Shown piece after piece: positions 19,504-28,430 of a stretch of 64,000 nucleotides of DNA (within the stretch, counting starts at the first letter, position 1; each line of letters opens with the position of its first letter). The stretch comes from Litorilituus lipolyticus (GTDB lineage: Bacteria; Pseudomonadota; Gammaproteobacteria; Enterobacterales; Alteromonadaceae). The translations under genes were made by a program, and so were the position numbers. The DNA lies in assembly GCF_006439335.1 (NCBI RefSeq), contig NZ_SAWY01000036.1, positions 124,356-188,355 of the forward strand, in the 5' to 3' direction. The notes under the pieces are model-generated. The model had not been told where the DNA came from, did no database searches, and saw nothing but the letters and a program-made list of their open reading frames with translations.

Positions 19504-20376
19504 ATGAAAATTAGTATCTATTTTATGGGGCTAATAGCCAGTTTGCTATGTGTGACTTCATGTAGTGCAGATAATAATGATAAGGAATGGCGAGCACTTG
19601 ATAATAAAAATACCGTTTTACTTACTTTGCCTCATGGTAAAGTCATCATTGAGCTTGCACCGCAATTCTCTCCTAAACATGTCGCACAATTTAAAGGTCT
19701 AGTTAAGCAAGGTTTTTATGATGGCATTACTTTCAACCGGGTCATTGATGGTTTTGTTGCTCAAGCAGGTCCAAAAGAAGATAGCGAGAAAGATAAGTCA
19801 GTACCATTGGTGGGCATGGAAAGTCATTGGTCAACGCCAGCAACTTGGTCATTTACTAAAGTGCAAGATAAAGACTTTTATGCTGCTCAAACAGGCTTTA
19901 AAGATAGTTTTGCCGTTGCCTTTGAGCCTGCAAGTAAAGCAGAAAGCACTGGCAAAGCTTGGTTAACGCATTGTCCAGGTGTGCTAGCAATGGCAAGGCA
20001 AAATGAAGCTGATTCTGCCTCAAGCCACTTTTATTTTGTCATTGGGCAAGCACCACGTTATTTAGATGGCATTATGACGATTTTTGGTCGAGTGGTTTAC
20101 GGCATGCAGCATATTCAAGCAATCCAACGAACAGCAGCCATTGAAGGTGAGTACGCAGTAGATAGTCGTGAACATACACCAATAGTGAAAATGGAAATGA
20201 TGGCAGATGTACCCAAAGAGCAGCAAATCATAATTGAAGTGGAAAACACTGATTCACCCGCATTTGCAGAGCGGATAGAAAAGCGCCGCCACCGCACTCA
20301 TGAATTCTTCTACCAAAAACCACTACCTGTGCTTGATGTTTGTCAAATTCCATTACGAAGTCGGTTAGTTAAGTAA
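19504..20376 (+). CDS. Cyclophilin-type peptidyl-prolyl isomerase, probable lipoprotein
   Basis: Proline isomerase assisting protein folding, predicted in the periplasm. The 290-residue protein begins with a signal sequence ending in a lipobox-like VTSC (Cys about residue 20, then Ser, which favours outer-membrane sorting). The cyclophilin domain follows: VLLTLPHGKVIIELAPQFSP, FYDGITFNRVIDGFVAQAG, then LAMARQNEADSASSHFYFVIG and IFGRVVYGM. An insertion of about 40 residues after the GFVAQAG motif, and a C-terminal extension after residue 230, make it longer than E. coli PpiA. This enlarged form is frequent in Alteromonadales. It is likely monocistronic. Confidence 0.9.
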   Translation: MKISIYFMGLIASLLCVTSCSADNNDKEWRALDNKNTVLLTLPHGKVIIELAPQFSPKHVAQFKGLVKQGFYDGITFNRVIDGFVAQAGPKEDSEKDKSVPLVGMESHWSTPATWSFTKVQDKDFYAAQTGFKDSFAVAFEPASKAESTGKAWLTHCPGVLAMARQNEADSASSHFYFVIGQAPRYLDGIMTIFGRVVYGMQHIQAIQRTAAIEGEYAVDSREHTPIVKMEMMADVPKEQQIIIEVENTDSPAFAERIEKRRHRTHEFFYQKPLPVLDVCQIPLRSRLVK

Positions 20377-20484
20377 ATAGTGTGATAACAATTGTAATAC
20401 CTTTGTTAAATTCTTTTTAGCGATATTGAGTTGAGTTACAAATACGGAGATAATAGAGCAAGTAATGAACTGAGGTTGGAATAA

Positions 20485-21969
20485 TTGCTTGTGAAGTCCC
20501 CATTGTCGCTAAAATGTTGTAAAAAAAGTGCGCTAGTAAAATCTGGCTTACTAGTGCTATCGGCCCTGGGTTCTACAACGGTTATAGCTGATATACAGCC
20601 TCAAAGCGCTAGTCTGAATTATTCACAAAAAGCATTATCAAATGCAGGCAACCCAGCCGCGGCGGCCTTAGTCATTAAACGAAAAGATCCTCATGTGATG
20701 ACTGGTGGCTCAATAGAAATTGGTGCGGGCTTAGAGTATGGCGATTTAGATGAGCTATTTTCTAAGATAGATGATATCTCAAATGCCTTTAAACCACCTG
20801 AAGATGATGGTAGCAATCCGCCTCCGCCTCCTACACCCGAAAATCCGATCAGAGATTACACTTGGGATGATTTACTACTCGAGTATCCTGAATTAGCAGA
20901 TCGATTAGATGCACTGGAAGATAAAGTTGTTAGCGCTGCTGGCCTATTAGCATTGATTGCTTCAGAGGGTTACGGAAAAGCTGAAGCAACCAGTAATGCT
21001 AGTTTTGTGTTAAATGAAGATTTATACGGTGGTTCGTTATTAATGAGCATGGCGCTTAAAGGCAATGCCAAGGTTGTTGGATTACTTGAAACGATTGAGT
21101 TTGATAGTGACCAAGCCCTTGAAGCTTTAAAGACAATACCTGAATTTGATGAAACAGATCCTATTCAAGAGTTAGATCTCTCAGGCGGGATTTCACTGTT
21201 CTATAACCCCGCTAACCAAAAAGTTAAGCTACACATAGATAACGATAGTCTATTGTTAGTTAAATCAACAAAAATTATGGAGTTTTCATTTGCTTACAGT
21301 AAGCAAGCGTATGAATCAGATGCTGGTGCACTTTACTGGGGAGTAAAGCCTACTTTTTATCGAGTCGGTTTAACAAATGTTAGTGCAAGACTAGGTGAAG
21401 TGACTGATGCTGAAGCCATTTTTGAAGATATTAAGAACGCAGATTATGTCTATAAAAATGGTTTTGACTTTGATTTTGGCGCTGTTTGGGCTGCACCCCA
21501 TTATCAACTCGGTGCGACACTAACTAATGTTATTGAAAATACCTACCGTTTTCCTGAACTTGATCGGGAAAAATTTAACTCACCAAAGATATTACAACAA
21601 TTAGATCATCATTCAGAGTTTACTATGCAACGGCAGGTGAAATTTGAAGCCGGTATTTTTACTGAGCAAAGACACTGGAGTTTGCATGCAGAATTAGATG
21701 CTAACCCGGTAGAAGATCCTATGCGCGATAGATACCAATGGTTGACAGTAACAGCAGGCTATGCAGCAGATAGTTGGTGGTTACCCAGCGCTCGCGTTGG
21801 TTTTAGTCGGAATTTGGCAGGGACAAAACTGGGTTATTTAAATGCCGGCGTAACCTTTATGAAGTTTGTTAATTTAGATGTTGCCACAACATTAGATACG
21901 GTTACTCTTGATGGTGAAAAATATAGGCGTGGTATCAATGTTCGCTTAGGTGTGCAATTTGACTATTAA
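20485..21969 (+). CDS. Conjugal transfer TraF-like exported protein
   Basis: A 494-residue secreted protein resembling the chromosomal TraF (TraF_2) family, whose role outside conjugation is unknown. A signal peptide of about 36 residues ends STTVIA. A mature region opens with SLNYSQKALSNAGNPAAAALV, then a proline-rich linker (NPPPPPTPENP, near 113), and a C-terminal half of alternating strands ending LGVQFDY, which looks like an outer-membrane barrel. There is no ATG before residue 72. The start is TTG at 20485 with GAGG nine bases upstream, or GTG at 20491. No conjugation genes are nearby. Confidence 0.75.
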   Translation: MLVKSPLSLKCCKKSALVKSGLLVLSALGSTTVIADIQPQSASLNYSQKALSNAGNPAAAALVIKRKDPHVMTGGSIEIGAGLEYGDLDELFSKIDDISNAFKPPEDDGSNPPPPPTPENPIRDYTWDDLLLEYPELADRLDALEDKVVSAAGLLALIASEGYGKAEATSNASFVLNEDLYGGSLLMSMALKGNAKVVGLLETIEFDSDQALEALKTIPEFDETDPIQELDLSGGISLFYNPANQKVKLHIDNDSLLLVKSTKIMEFSFAYSKQAYESDAGALYWGVKPTFYRVGLTNVSARLGEVTDAEAIFEDIKNADYVYKNGFDFDFGAVWAAPHYQLGATLTNVIENTYRFPELDREKFNSPKILQQLDHHSEFTMQRQVKFEAGIFTEQRHWSLHAELDANPVEDPMRDRYQWLTVTAGYAADSWWLPSARVGFSRNLAGTKLGYLNAGVTFMKFVNLDVATTLDTVTLDGEKYRRGINVRLGVQFDY

Positions 21970-21998
21970 GAAAAAATGACTCTATTAAGATCACTTTA

Positions 21999-22484
21999 TT
22001 AGTTATTTCCTAGGTCATATTTTATGGCAATAATATCAAACACTCGTTCACCTTCAGGAGTTTGCACTACAACTTCATCGTCTAGTGATTTACCAAGTAA
22101 AGCTCTTGCCATGGGAGAGTCGATGCTTATTTCACCACGCTTTACATCCCACTCATCGGGACCAACGAGTCGATAAGTGACTTCTTTATCTTCTTCATTA
22201 ACTAATGTAACCCATGCACCAAAAAATACACGTCCTTCTTGTTGCTTGTCAGGATAAACAATAGTGAGTTCTTCAGTACGTTTTACTAAAAAACGAACTC
22301 GGCGGTCAATTTCTCTTAATCGTTTTTTACCATAAATATACTCAGCATTTTCACTACGATCACCTAATGCTGCGGCTTCACTGACTGAGCGCGTAATTAT
22401 GGGCCTTTCTTCTTTCCATAAATATTTCAGCTCTTGATCTAATCGATCCCAGCCAGCTCGGGTAATGTAATTTGTTTTTTTCAT
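21999..22484 (-). CDS. greB: Transcription elongation factor GreB
   Basis: Binds the RNA polymerase secondary channel and stimulates cleavage of backtracked RNA. The 161-residue protein has the N-terminal coiled coil with the tip acidic residues in AAALGDRSENAEYIYGKKR. That tip sequence distinguishes GreB from GreA. The C-terminal FKBP-like domain follows (ISIDSPMARALLGKSLDDEV). It is divergent from tex with a 123-bp spacer. This greB-tex pairing is common in gammaproteobacteria. Confidence 0.97.
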   Translation of the reverse strand: MKKTNYITRAGWDRLDQELKYLWKEERPIITRSVSEAAALGDRSENAEYIYGKKRLREIDRRVRFLVKRTEELTIVYPDKQQEGRVFFGAWVTLVNEEDKEVTYRLVGPDEWDVKRGEISIDSPMARALLGKSLDDEVVVQTPEGERVFDIIAIKYDLGNN

Positions 22485-22607
22485 CTGTTAGCTATGTTTT
22501 ACAGGCTATTTAGTGCAAATAATAACAAAATTAGAAACGATATGTTGAAAACTCGTTTTCTGGTATTATTTCGCTATTAAAATTAAACACCTTGGAATGT
22601 TCACTCC

Positions 22608-24947
22608 ATGTTATCGATTGCTGAGCAAATTGCTCAAGAATTAAATGTAAAAACCACACAAGTTAATACGGCTATCAACTTATTAGATGACGGCTCTACA
22701 GTACCCTTTATTGCCCGTTATAGAAAAGAAGCAACACAAGGGTTAGATGATAGTCATTTACGTCATTTGGCACAGCGATTAATCTATTTAAGAGAGCTCG
22801 CCGATCGTCGACAAGTTATTTTAACTAGCATAAAACAGCAAAATAAATTAACCGACGCCTTACAGAAACAAATTGAGCAAGCTGATAATAAAACCCGACT
22901 TGAAGATTTGTATCTCCCGTATAAGCCTAAACGACGCACTAAAGGAAAAATTGCCAATGAGGCAGGTATTGCTCCGTTAGCCGAAGCGCTGTTAAATAAT
23001 TGGCAATTAAACCCGATGATTGAAGCCAGTAAGTACCTTAATAAAGTTGCTGGCTTTGAAGATGAAAAATCAGTGCTTGAAGGGGCTAGTTATATTTTGG
23101 CTGAACAGTTTGCTGAAGATGCTAATTTACTACAGAAGTTAAGGCGACACCTGTTAAAGCAGGCGCATTTGACCAGTAAGGTCATCAAAGGGAAAGAACA
23201 ATTAAGAGAGTCGGGCAAATTTAAAGATTACTTTCAGCATAGTGAACTATTAAAATCAGTACCTTCACATCGCATGTTGGCCATGTTAAGAGGTCGAAAT
23301 GAAGGTGTTTTACAGTTATCACTCAATGTTGACCCTCAAAGTGAAAGCAAGAGTTATTCAAGTGCTGAGCAAATAATACTAGAGCACTTTAATTTAACAT
23401 TAAGCAAGCAATCTGCTGCTGAGTTCTTAACTAAAGTGGTTCAGCTAACTTGGAAAGCAAAGCTGAGTGTAAGTTTATCTACAGAATTACTGACCCAATT
23501 ACGAGAACAAGCAGAAACAGAAGCAATTAATGTTTTTGCAGGTAATTTACATGACGTATTAATGGCGGCGCCGGCGGGTGATAAATCAACTTTAGGCTTA
23601 GATCCAGGTTTACGTACAGGGTGCAAATTAGCCGTTGTCGATGAAACAGGTAAGTTACTCCATACCAGTACGATTTTTCCTCACGCTCCACAAAATCATT
23701 GGGATAAATCAGTTCGGACATTAGTTAATATCTGCAGACAATATAAAGTTGAGCTCATTGCTATAGGAAATGGTACCGGCTCTCGCGAAAGTGATAAATT
23801 AGTAGCAGAAGCGATTTCTCAATTAGATTCCAATAAACCGAACAAAGTTATAGTGAGTGAAGCTGGTGCTTCAGTATATTCTGCGTCAGAAAGTGCAGCG
23901 CAAGAATTTCCAGATTTAGATGTGTCTATTCGTGGTGCTGTTTCAATTGCAAGGCGTCTACAGGATCCCTTAGCAGAATTAGTAAAAATTGACCCTAAAG
24001 CGATTGGTGTTGGGCAATATCAGCACGATGTTAGTCAAAGCCAATTGAGTGCAACCCTTGATAATGTTGTTGAAGACTGTGTAAATGCTGTGGGGGTTGA
24101 TTTAAATAGCGCCTCAGCTGCATTGCTAACAAGGGTTTCAGGCTTAAACAAAACCATGGCCAATAATATTGTTAATTATCGAGACGAATATGGGCGCTTT
24201 ACCAATAGAAAGCAACTGAAAAAAGTGGCTCGCTTAGGGCCTAAAGCGTTTGAGCAAGCAGCGGGTTTTTTGCGCATTACCGCCGGTGATAACGTTCTTG
24301 ATCAATCAGGAGTTCATCCTGAAACGTATCCTGTTGTTGAGAAAATTATTAGTCAATTGAATATGTCGTTAAATGAGGTTATTAACAATTCACAGCTGAG
24401 TAAAATTGATGTAAATACCTTGGCCACAGCAGAATTTGGTGTCGTTACCATTAAAGATATTATTGCCGAATTAGAAAAGCCAAATCGCGATCCAAGGCCT
24501 GAATTTAAAACAGCAACATTTGCAGAAGGGGTTAATACCGTTGCCGACTTGAAGTTAGGCATGATCTTAGAAGGTGTTGTATCTAATGTCGCTAATTTTG
24601 GTGCCTTTGTTGATGTTGGTGTTCATCAAGATGGTTTGGTACATATTTCATCAATTACCGATAAATTTGTTGAAGATCCGCGTAAGTTGGTAAAAGCAGG
24701 TGATATTGTAAAAGTGAAAGTGCTTGAAGTTGATGTAGAACGAAAGCGCATTAGTTTAACCATGCGTTTAGATGAAAAAGCTACAATGAAAACTTCATCG
24801 AATAAAAGCACGGCACCTAAACATAAAACAGTTAGCCAAAAACCAGAAAACAATAATTTAAAACAAAGAAAAAATAAGCCTAAAAAGGTTGAGAATGCAG
24901 CCATGGGCAATGCTTTTGCTGATGCCTTTGCTAAGTTAAAAAAGTAA
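22608..24947 (+). CDS. tex: RNA-binding transcriptional accessory protein Tex
   Basis: Conserved nucleic-acid-binding protein related to eukaryotic Spt6, involved in transcription. The 779-residue protein has an N-terminal helical region ([28 protein letters not shown]). A YqgF-like RNase H fold follows ([17 protein letters not shown], about residue 330). Then come helix-hairpin-helix repeats ([40 protein letters not shown]). An S1 RNA-binding domain is at about 645-715 ([20 protein letters not shown]). The Lys-rich C-terminal tail is low complexity. No terminator hairpin directly follows the stop codon, so the transcript may run on into the downstream sRNA-like region. Confidence 0.96.
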   Translation: MLSIAEQIAQELNVKTTQVNTAINLLDDGSTVPFIARYRKEATQGLDDSHLRHLAQRLIYLRELADRRQVILTSIKQQNKLTDALQKQIEQADNKTRLEDLYLPYKPKRRTKGKIANEAGIAPLAEALLNNWQLNPMIEASKYLNKVAGFEDEKSVLEGASYILAEQFAEDANLLQKLRRHLLKQAHLTSKVIKGKEQLRESGKFKDYFQHSELLKSVPSHRMLAMLRGRNEGVLQLSLNVDPQSESKSYSSAEQIILEHFNLTLSKQSAAEFLTKVVQLTWKAKLSVSLSTELLTQLREQAETEAINVFAGNLHDVLMAAPAGDKSTLGLDPGLRTGCKLAVVDETGKLLHTSTIFPHAPQNHWDKSVRTLVNICRQYKVELIAIGNGTGSRESDKLVAEAISQLDSNKPNKVIVSEAGASVYSASESAAQEFPDLDVSIRGAVSIARRLQDPLAELVKIDPKAIGVGQYQHDVSQSQLSATLDNVVEDCVNAVGVDLNSASAALLTRVSGLNKTMANNIVNYRDEYGRFTNRKQLKKVARLGPKAFEQAAGFLRITAGDNVLDQSGVHPETYPVVEKIISQLNMSLNEVINNSQLSKIDVNTLATAEFGVVTIKDIIAELEKPNRDPRPEFKTATFAEGVNTVADLKLGMILEGVVSNVANFGAFVDVGVHQDGLVHISSITDKFVEDPRKLVKAGDIVKVKVLEVDVERKRISLTMRLDEKATMKTSSNKSTAPKHKTVSQKPENNNLKQRKNKPKKVENAAMGNAFADAFAKLKK

Positions 24948-24971
24948 AAGAAAAAAACTTATAAAATAGTG

Positions 24972-25004
24972 TTGACACCACAAATGATAATCATTATCAT
25001 TTGT
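24972..25004 (+). promoter_or_regulatory. Fur-controlled promoter: TTGACA/TATCAT overlapped by a perfect Fur box
   Basis: A -35 TTGACA (24972-24977), a 17-bp spacer and a -10 TATCAT (24995-25000). The spacer and -10 are covered by a perfect palindrome of 12-1-12 bp (24980-25004). Its core TGATAATCATTATCA is the exact 7-1-7 Fur consensus. It points right, away from tex, into a gap without a gene. Fur with iron would shut this promoter off. Confidence 0.85.
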
Positions 25005-25006
25005 AT

Positions 25007-25180
25007 CGTTGGTTGGGGCAAGTGAATGCTCTCTCACTATACTGACTAACAGCAAAGTAAGTAACTTAGTGGTTATGCTCCAGGACACATAACCACTAAG
25101 TCACCCTTTGTAGCTCTTAAGAGCAATCGATTTAAAATTTTTGATGGATGCCAGTAGGTTTATACTACTGGCTTTTTTTT
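25007..25180 (+). ncRNA. Candidate Fur-repressed small RNA (RyhB-like in logic, not in sequence)
   Basis: A predicted RNA of about 174 nt starts 7 bp after the Fur-covered -10 and ends at an intrinsic terminator. It has no plausible protein; the longest ATG frame with GGGG in front, at 25026, has seven codons. Structure is strong. A 14-bp perfect stem (25064-25077 with 25088-25101) closes a 10-nt loop CTCCAGGACA, exposing an anti-Shine-Dalgarno-like CUCC. A small GCTCTTAAGAGC palindrome lies at 25113-25124, and the terminator hairpin follows. The neighbours converge on it (tex from the left, a chemoreceptor gene from the right). I see no RyhB core sequence, so this may be a separate family or a diverged one. 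Expression is inferred. Confidence 0.65.
25150..25180 (+). terminator. Intrinsic terminator of the candidate Fur-regulated RNA
   Basis: GCCAGTA (25150-25156) pairs with TACTGGC (25166-25172), with two further inner pairs, then eight T (25173-25180). The U-tract is only on the plus strand, so it ends a rightward transcript and not the leftward chemoreceptor gene. Confidence 0.88.
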
Positions 25181-25191
25181 GCCTAGGATTT

Positions 25192-26826
25192 TTAAAACTT
25201 AAATCGTCCAACGATATCAGACATTGAGTTACTGCTATCTTTTAACGATTGGCTGGCTTGAGCGAGCTGCTCTGTAGTAGCTAATGACTCATCTGTCATC
25301 CCTGCAAGGTCGTTAATACGTAAATTAACCTCATCCGCTGCTTGGCTCTGTTGTTCGGTCGCGCGAGCAATTTGAGTATTCATATCAGAAATAAGCTCCA
25401 TTAAGCGATTTACTTCGGTTAATGAATCATCTGCTTTACTAGTTTGCTCGACTGTTTTTGCTGAGATATCTTGACTGACTTTTACCGCAGAAACTGCTTC
25501 TTGAGCACCTGATTGTAATTTTTGAATCATTTGCTGAATTTCATTGGTGCTTTGCTCTGTACGGTTAGCTAGGGTTCGTACTTCATCAGCAACCACGGCA
25601 AAGCCACGACCTTGTTCACCAGCTCGTGCAGCTTCAATGGCAGCATTTAATGCAAGTAAATTGGTTTGTTCTGCAATACCACGAATTACATCAAGTACTG
25701 AACCGATATTATCACTTTCTTGCGCTAAGCTAGAAACAACTTGGTTTACTCCATCGATATTATCTGAGAGAGATTCCATTTGGTTAATTGTATGAGAAAT
25801 TATTTCTTTACTTGCAGAGGTATTGCTTTTAGCGTCATCGGTTGCTTGATCTGCTGAATTAGCGTTTTCACTGACTTCTCTAATTTGTGAGGTCATTTCC
25901 TCCATTGCTGTAGCAACTTGCGTGGTAATATCATTTTGCGTTTGTGTTAGGCCTTGCGCGCTTTGGCTAGCGGAAGCTACAGACTCTGATTGTGTTAACA
26001 CTTGAGCTGAATTGTTCGCAACGTCAGATAAGGATTGCCGCATGGCATGAGTAAATTGATTAAAATAATTAGACAGCTTTGATATTTCGTCATGACCTGA
26101 ATTATCAAGGGTTTTAGTTAGATCTCCCTCCCCATGTGCTATATCTCGCATTAATTCTGATGCGGCTCTTGTGGGTAACAAAATACTTTTACCGATGATA
26201 TAACTGAGTGTGATGATGACAAGGGCAATAATTAAGCTCTTGATGATAAGCAGATTTCGTTGTTGAGAAAAAATGACATCAATATCATCAAGGTAGGTAC
26301 CAGAACCGACTATCCAGTGCCAAGGTGTAAAACCCTTCACGAAACTTATTTTATCGACAGGTTCATCAAAACCAGGTTTAGCCCATTTATAAGGAACAAA
26401 ACCTTCGCCTTTTGATTGAACAATGTTAACCATGTCCATAAAGAGTAAGTTGCCATCAGGATCTTTAACATCCGCAACATTCTTACCGATTAATGCTGGT
26501 TTAATAGGGTGCATTACCATTTTGGGGGTGAAGTCATTGACCCAGAAATAATTACTATCACTATAGCGTAAGCTATTAATTGCACTTAAAGCACGTTGCT
26601 GGGCTTCATCTATGGTCAACTCACCTTTTTGTTGCAAATCATAATGATGTGAAATAATAGAATGCGCAGTCTCAACTAGCTCTTTGGTTGTGCTCTTTTT
26701 TTGGTTAAATAATGATGAATAGTTTTGCGATAAACTGAAACTGTCTAAGGTAATTAACCCGATAATAATAAGAGCGACTAACATGGCCAGCCGTTGTTGA
26801 ATGGTATATTTTCTTAAAAAGCTCAT
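25192..26826 (-). CDS. Methyl-accepting chemotaxis protein with single-Cache sensor
   Basis: Transmembrane chemoreceptor of 544 residues. TM1 is at about 12-32, and a periplasmic single-Cache domain spans about 35-190 ([51 protein letters not shown]). TM2 is at about 192-212. A HAMP domain and a signalling domain follow, with the hairpin tip [33 protein letters not shown]. The Cache motif is that of sCache_2 receptors, several of which bind small carboxylates; ligand assignment here is inference. It converges with the candidate Fur-regulated RNA and is separated from the porin gene by that gene's terminator, so it should have its own promoter. Confidence 0.93.
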   Translation of the reverse strand: MSFLRKYTIQQRLAMLVALIIIGLITLDSFSLSQNYSSLFNQKKSTTKELVETAHSIISHHYDLQQKGELTIDEAQQRALSAINSLRYSDSNYFWVNDFTPKMVMHPIKPALIGKNVADVKDPDGNLLFMDMVNIVQSKGEGFVPYKWAKPGFDEPVDKISFVKGFTPWHWIVGSGTYLDDIDVIFSQQRNLLIIKSLIIALVIITLSYIIGKSILLPTRAASELMRDIAHGEGDLTKTLDNSGHDEISKLSNYFNQFTHAMRQSLSDVANNSAQVLTQSESVASASQSAQGLTQTQNDITTQVATAMEEMTSQIREVSENANSADQATDDAKSNTSASKEIISHTINQMESLSDNIDGVNQVVSSLAQESDNIGSVLDVIRGIAEQTNLLALNAAIEAARAGEQGRGFAVVADEVRTLANRTEQSTNEIQQMIQKLQSGAQEAVSAVKVSQDISAKTVEQTSKADDSLTEVNRLMELISDMNTQIARATEQQSQAADEVNLRINDLAGMTDESLATTEQLAQASQSLKDSSNSMSDIVGRFKF

Positions 26827-26956
26827 TGGGACCTCTCAAGCCAAAGACTATATTAAAATAGTGTAGCCTACATTCTGGTAAATACCTGCTTTATCATATC
26901 TTTTTGTAATTCTCTTATAAGTGAGTGACTGAGTTAAAATTACAATGTTCTTAGAC

Positions 26957-26983
26957 AAAAAAAGGGGAAGCAAATGCTTCCCC
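26957..26983 (-). terminator. Intrinsic terminator after the DcaP-like porin gene
   Basis: Read leftward, GGGGAAGCA (26983-26975) pairs with TGCTTCCCC (26972-26964) across a short loop, then seven T. Confidence 0.9.
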
Positions 26984-27039
26984 AAAACAACCTCGACTAG
27001 AGGTTAACTAACGCAAGATGGTTGGTACTATTGTTAGTA

Positions 27040-28101
27040 CTATAAAACGTATTTAGCTGAGAATTGAACGTAATCTGAATCAGCATTGGATTCTGCCATT
27101 TCAAAGTTACCTACTTCTAAACCAAACGATAATTGCTTTGTAAAATTCTTAAAGATATTAACGCCCCAATGTGAGCGATCTCTATCCGTTAGGTCAGTTT
27201 GTGTATTACCATAGAAAACTGAGCTACGCATATCTTCTGTCCAAAAATGACGATATGCGACCATAATTGATGTTGTGTCTTCAACTTCTTCACCAACCAT
27301 ATCTGTTGATGCGGTTACACCAACGTAGCGACCAACATTACCGCCATGTAGTTGGAAGCGGAAATCATCTTTACCAAATGTTTTGATGCGACCAGCTACC
27401 CCATAACCAAAAGCGGATTCGCTTTCGTTAGTAACACTTTTCAATTGGCGGGCTAAACCTGAAACTGATACGTTACCCCAGTCACCTTTGAAGGTGTATT
27501 TAGCAATGAAATCAGGTATTGAATCATCTTTAGTAGATTTATCACCACGATAGCCGCCATAAGTTTCTGGGTTTTCAATGGCTAATTGTAAGCCACCTAA
27601 AGTATAGCGAACTTGTCCTTGGCGAATGAAGGCTGATGCAACTAAAGGGCCGCCAAAATCAGCTGCTTCTGCTAATGAACTGGTATTTTGAAATGTTGTC
27701 CAAGTTTGACCAACAAGTACATTCTTATATTTAATAAAAGCATGGCGTAAACGCGGTTTAGAAGAGTTTGAAATAACTTCGTTACCTCCTCCGGCAATAG
27801 CGTCACCGTAAAAGTCCATTTCGATAAAGCCAGTTACGTCACCATGGACATACTTAGTATTAAAACGTGTTTCATTGACTGAAATACCAAAATTTGACTG
27901 ACTATCTGTCAATACAGTACCACCACCGTACCAGTAATCTGTAGCTGCAATAGTACCATCAACATAGCGTGCATCTGCTTTTATATAACCGCCAAAGGTA
28001 ATTTTGTTGTCGTCACCTAAATCAATGGTGTAACCTGCATTGGCCGCGCCAGTCATTGCAAGAAGGCCAGTAGCGAGTAATATTTTTTTCATTTTAAACA
28101 T
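27040..28101 (-). CDS. DcaP-like outer-membrane porin
   Basis: A 353-residue outer-membrane barrel. The signal peptide is about residues 1-22 (KKILLATGLLAMTGAANA). The mature protein starts IDLGDDNKITFGGYIKADARY, the usual opening of DcaP-type trimeric porins, which in Acinetobacter pass negatively charged substrates such as dicarboxylates. Repeated strands (TRFNTKYVHGDVTGFIEMDFYG, RHAFIKYKNVLVGQTWTTF) and a final strand ending FSAKYVL support the call. A GGGGA ribosome binding site lies six bases before the ATG. It is monocistronic with a strong terminator. The 329-bp upstream region carries a perfect TTAGAC-N4-GTCTAA palindrome and a degenerate copy, proposed as CrbR sites. Confidence 0.82.
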   Translation of the reverse strand: MFKMKKILLATGLLAMTGAANAGYTIDLGDDNKITFGGYIKADARYVDGTIAATDYWYGGGTVLTDSQSNFGISVNETRFNTKYVHGDVTGFIEMDFYGDAIAGGGNEVISNSSKPRLRHAFIKYKNVLVGQTWTTFQNTSSLAEAADFGGPLVASAFIRQGQVRYTLGGLQLAIENPETYGGYRGDKSTKDDSIPDFIAKYTFKGDWGNVSVSGLARQLKSVTNESESAFGYGVAGRIKTFGKDDFRFQLHGGNVGRYVGVTASTDMVGEEVEDTTSIMVAYRHFWTEDMRSSVFYGNTQTDLTDRDRSHWGVNIFKNFTKQLSFGLEVGNFEMAESNADSDYVQFSAKYVL

Positions 28102-28339
28102 TGCTTTTCCCCATTTAATAGGCCGACGGTTACAGCGTAGTTAGCTGTTTATTACCTAAGGCCAGATTATTATTGTTTCATTACTTGTTGTTTTTAACTT
28201 TGAATAACCTGTCTAAGATCTTTATGTCTTTTCTATTTACATAGCGACAAATTAAAAATTTTTTTTATGAAAGTTTATTTTGTTCTCATTTATTCTGCTT
28301 TCGAGTTAATAAGTTAGAGCTAAAAGTGTACAAAAGGTA

Positions 28340-28355
28340 TTAGACCTAAGTCTAA
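28340..28355. promoter_or_regulatory. Inverted repeat TTAGAC-CTAA-GTCTAA, candidate CrbR operator
   Basis: Perfect 6-bp arms with a 4-bp spacer, about 240 bp upstream of the porin start. Related elements lie at 28373, 30121, 40484 and 40599. The size suits a dimeric LuxR-type regulator. Assignment to CrbR is inference. Confidence 0.5.
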
Positions 28356-28372
28356 AATGAGGTGTTTAGTAT

Positions 28373-28388
28373 GTAGACTTTAGTCGGT
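28373..28388. promoter_or_regulatory. Degenerate copy of the TTAGAC-N4-GTYTAA element
   Basis: GTAGAC-TTTA-GTCGGT. The core TAGAC-N4-GTC is kept and the outer bases are lost. Its complement contains GACTAAAGT, shared exactly with both symporter-promoter copies. It lies 33 bp (about three helical turns) from the perfect palindrome. Confidence 0.35.
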
Positions 28389-28430
28389 GAAATATTCACC
28401 AGACGTATTTAGGGAAGGTGAGTTTTTAGG

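Larger units (their letters stand above)
28102..28430. other. Regulatory region upstream of the porin gene
   Basis: About 330 bp without a gene between two minus-strand genes. It holds the 6-4-6 inverted repeat at 28340-28355, a related element at 28373-28388, and a lone half site (GTCTAA, 28211-28216) about 110 bp before the porin start. No terminator for the transcript entering from the chemoreceptor side was needed or found. Confidence 0.5.

Noticed and set aside
20485-21969. Integrated conjugative element
   Set aside because: A TraF-like protein is present, but there are no relaxase, coupling protein, integrase, attachment repeats or other transfer genes in the window.
25026-25049. Seven-codon leader peptide (MLSHYTD) in the Fur-controlled RNA
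   Set aside because: A GGGG lies seven bases upstream, but such a short frame occurs easily by chance and nothing else supports translation.
25007-25180. RyhB orthologue
   Set aside because: The Fur box and intergenic layout fit, but the conserved RyhB pairing core was not found by eye. I list it as a Fur-regulated RNA of unknown family instead.
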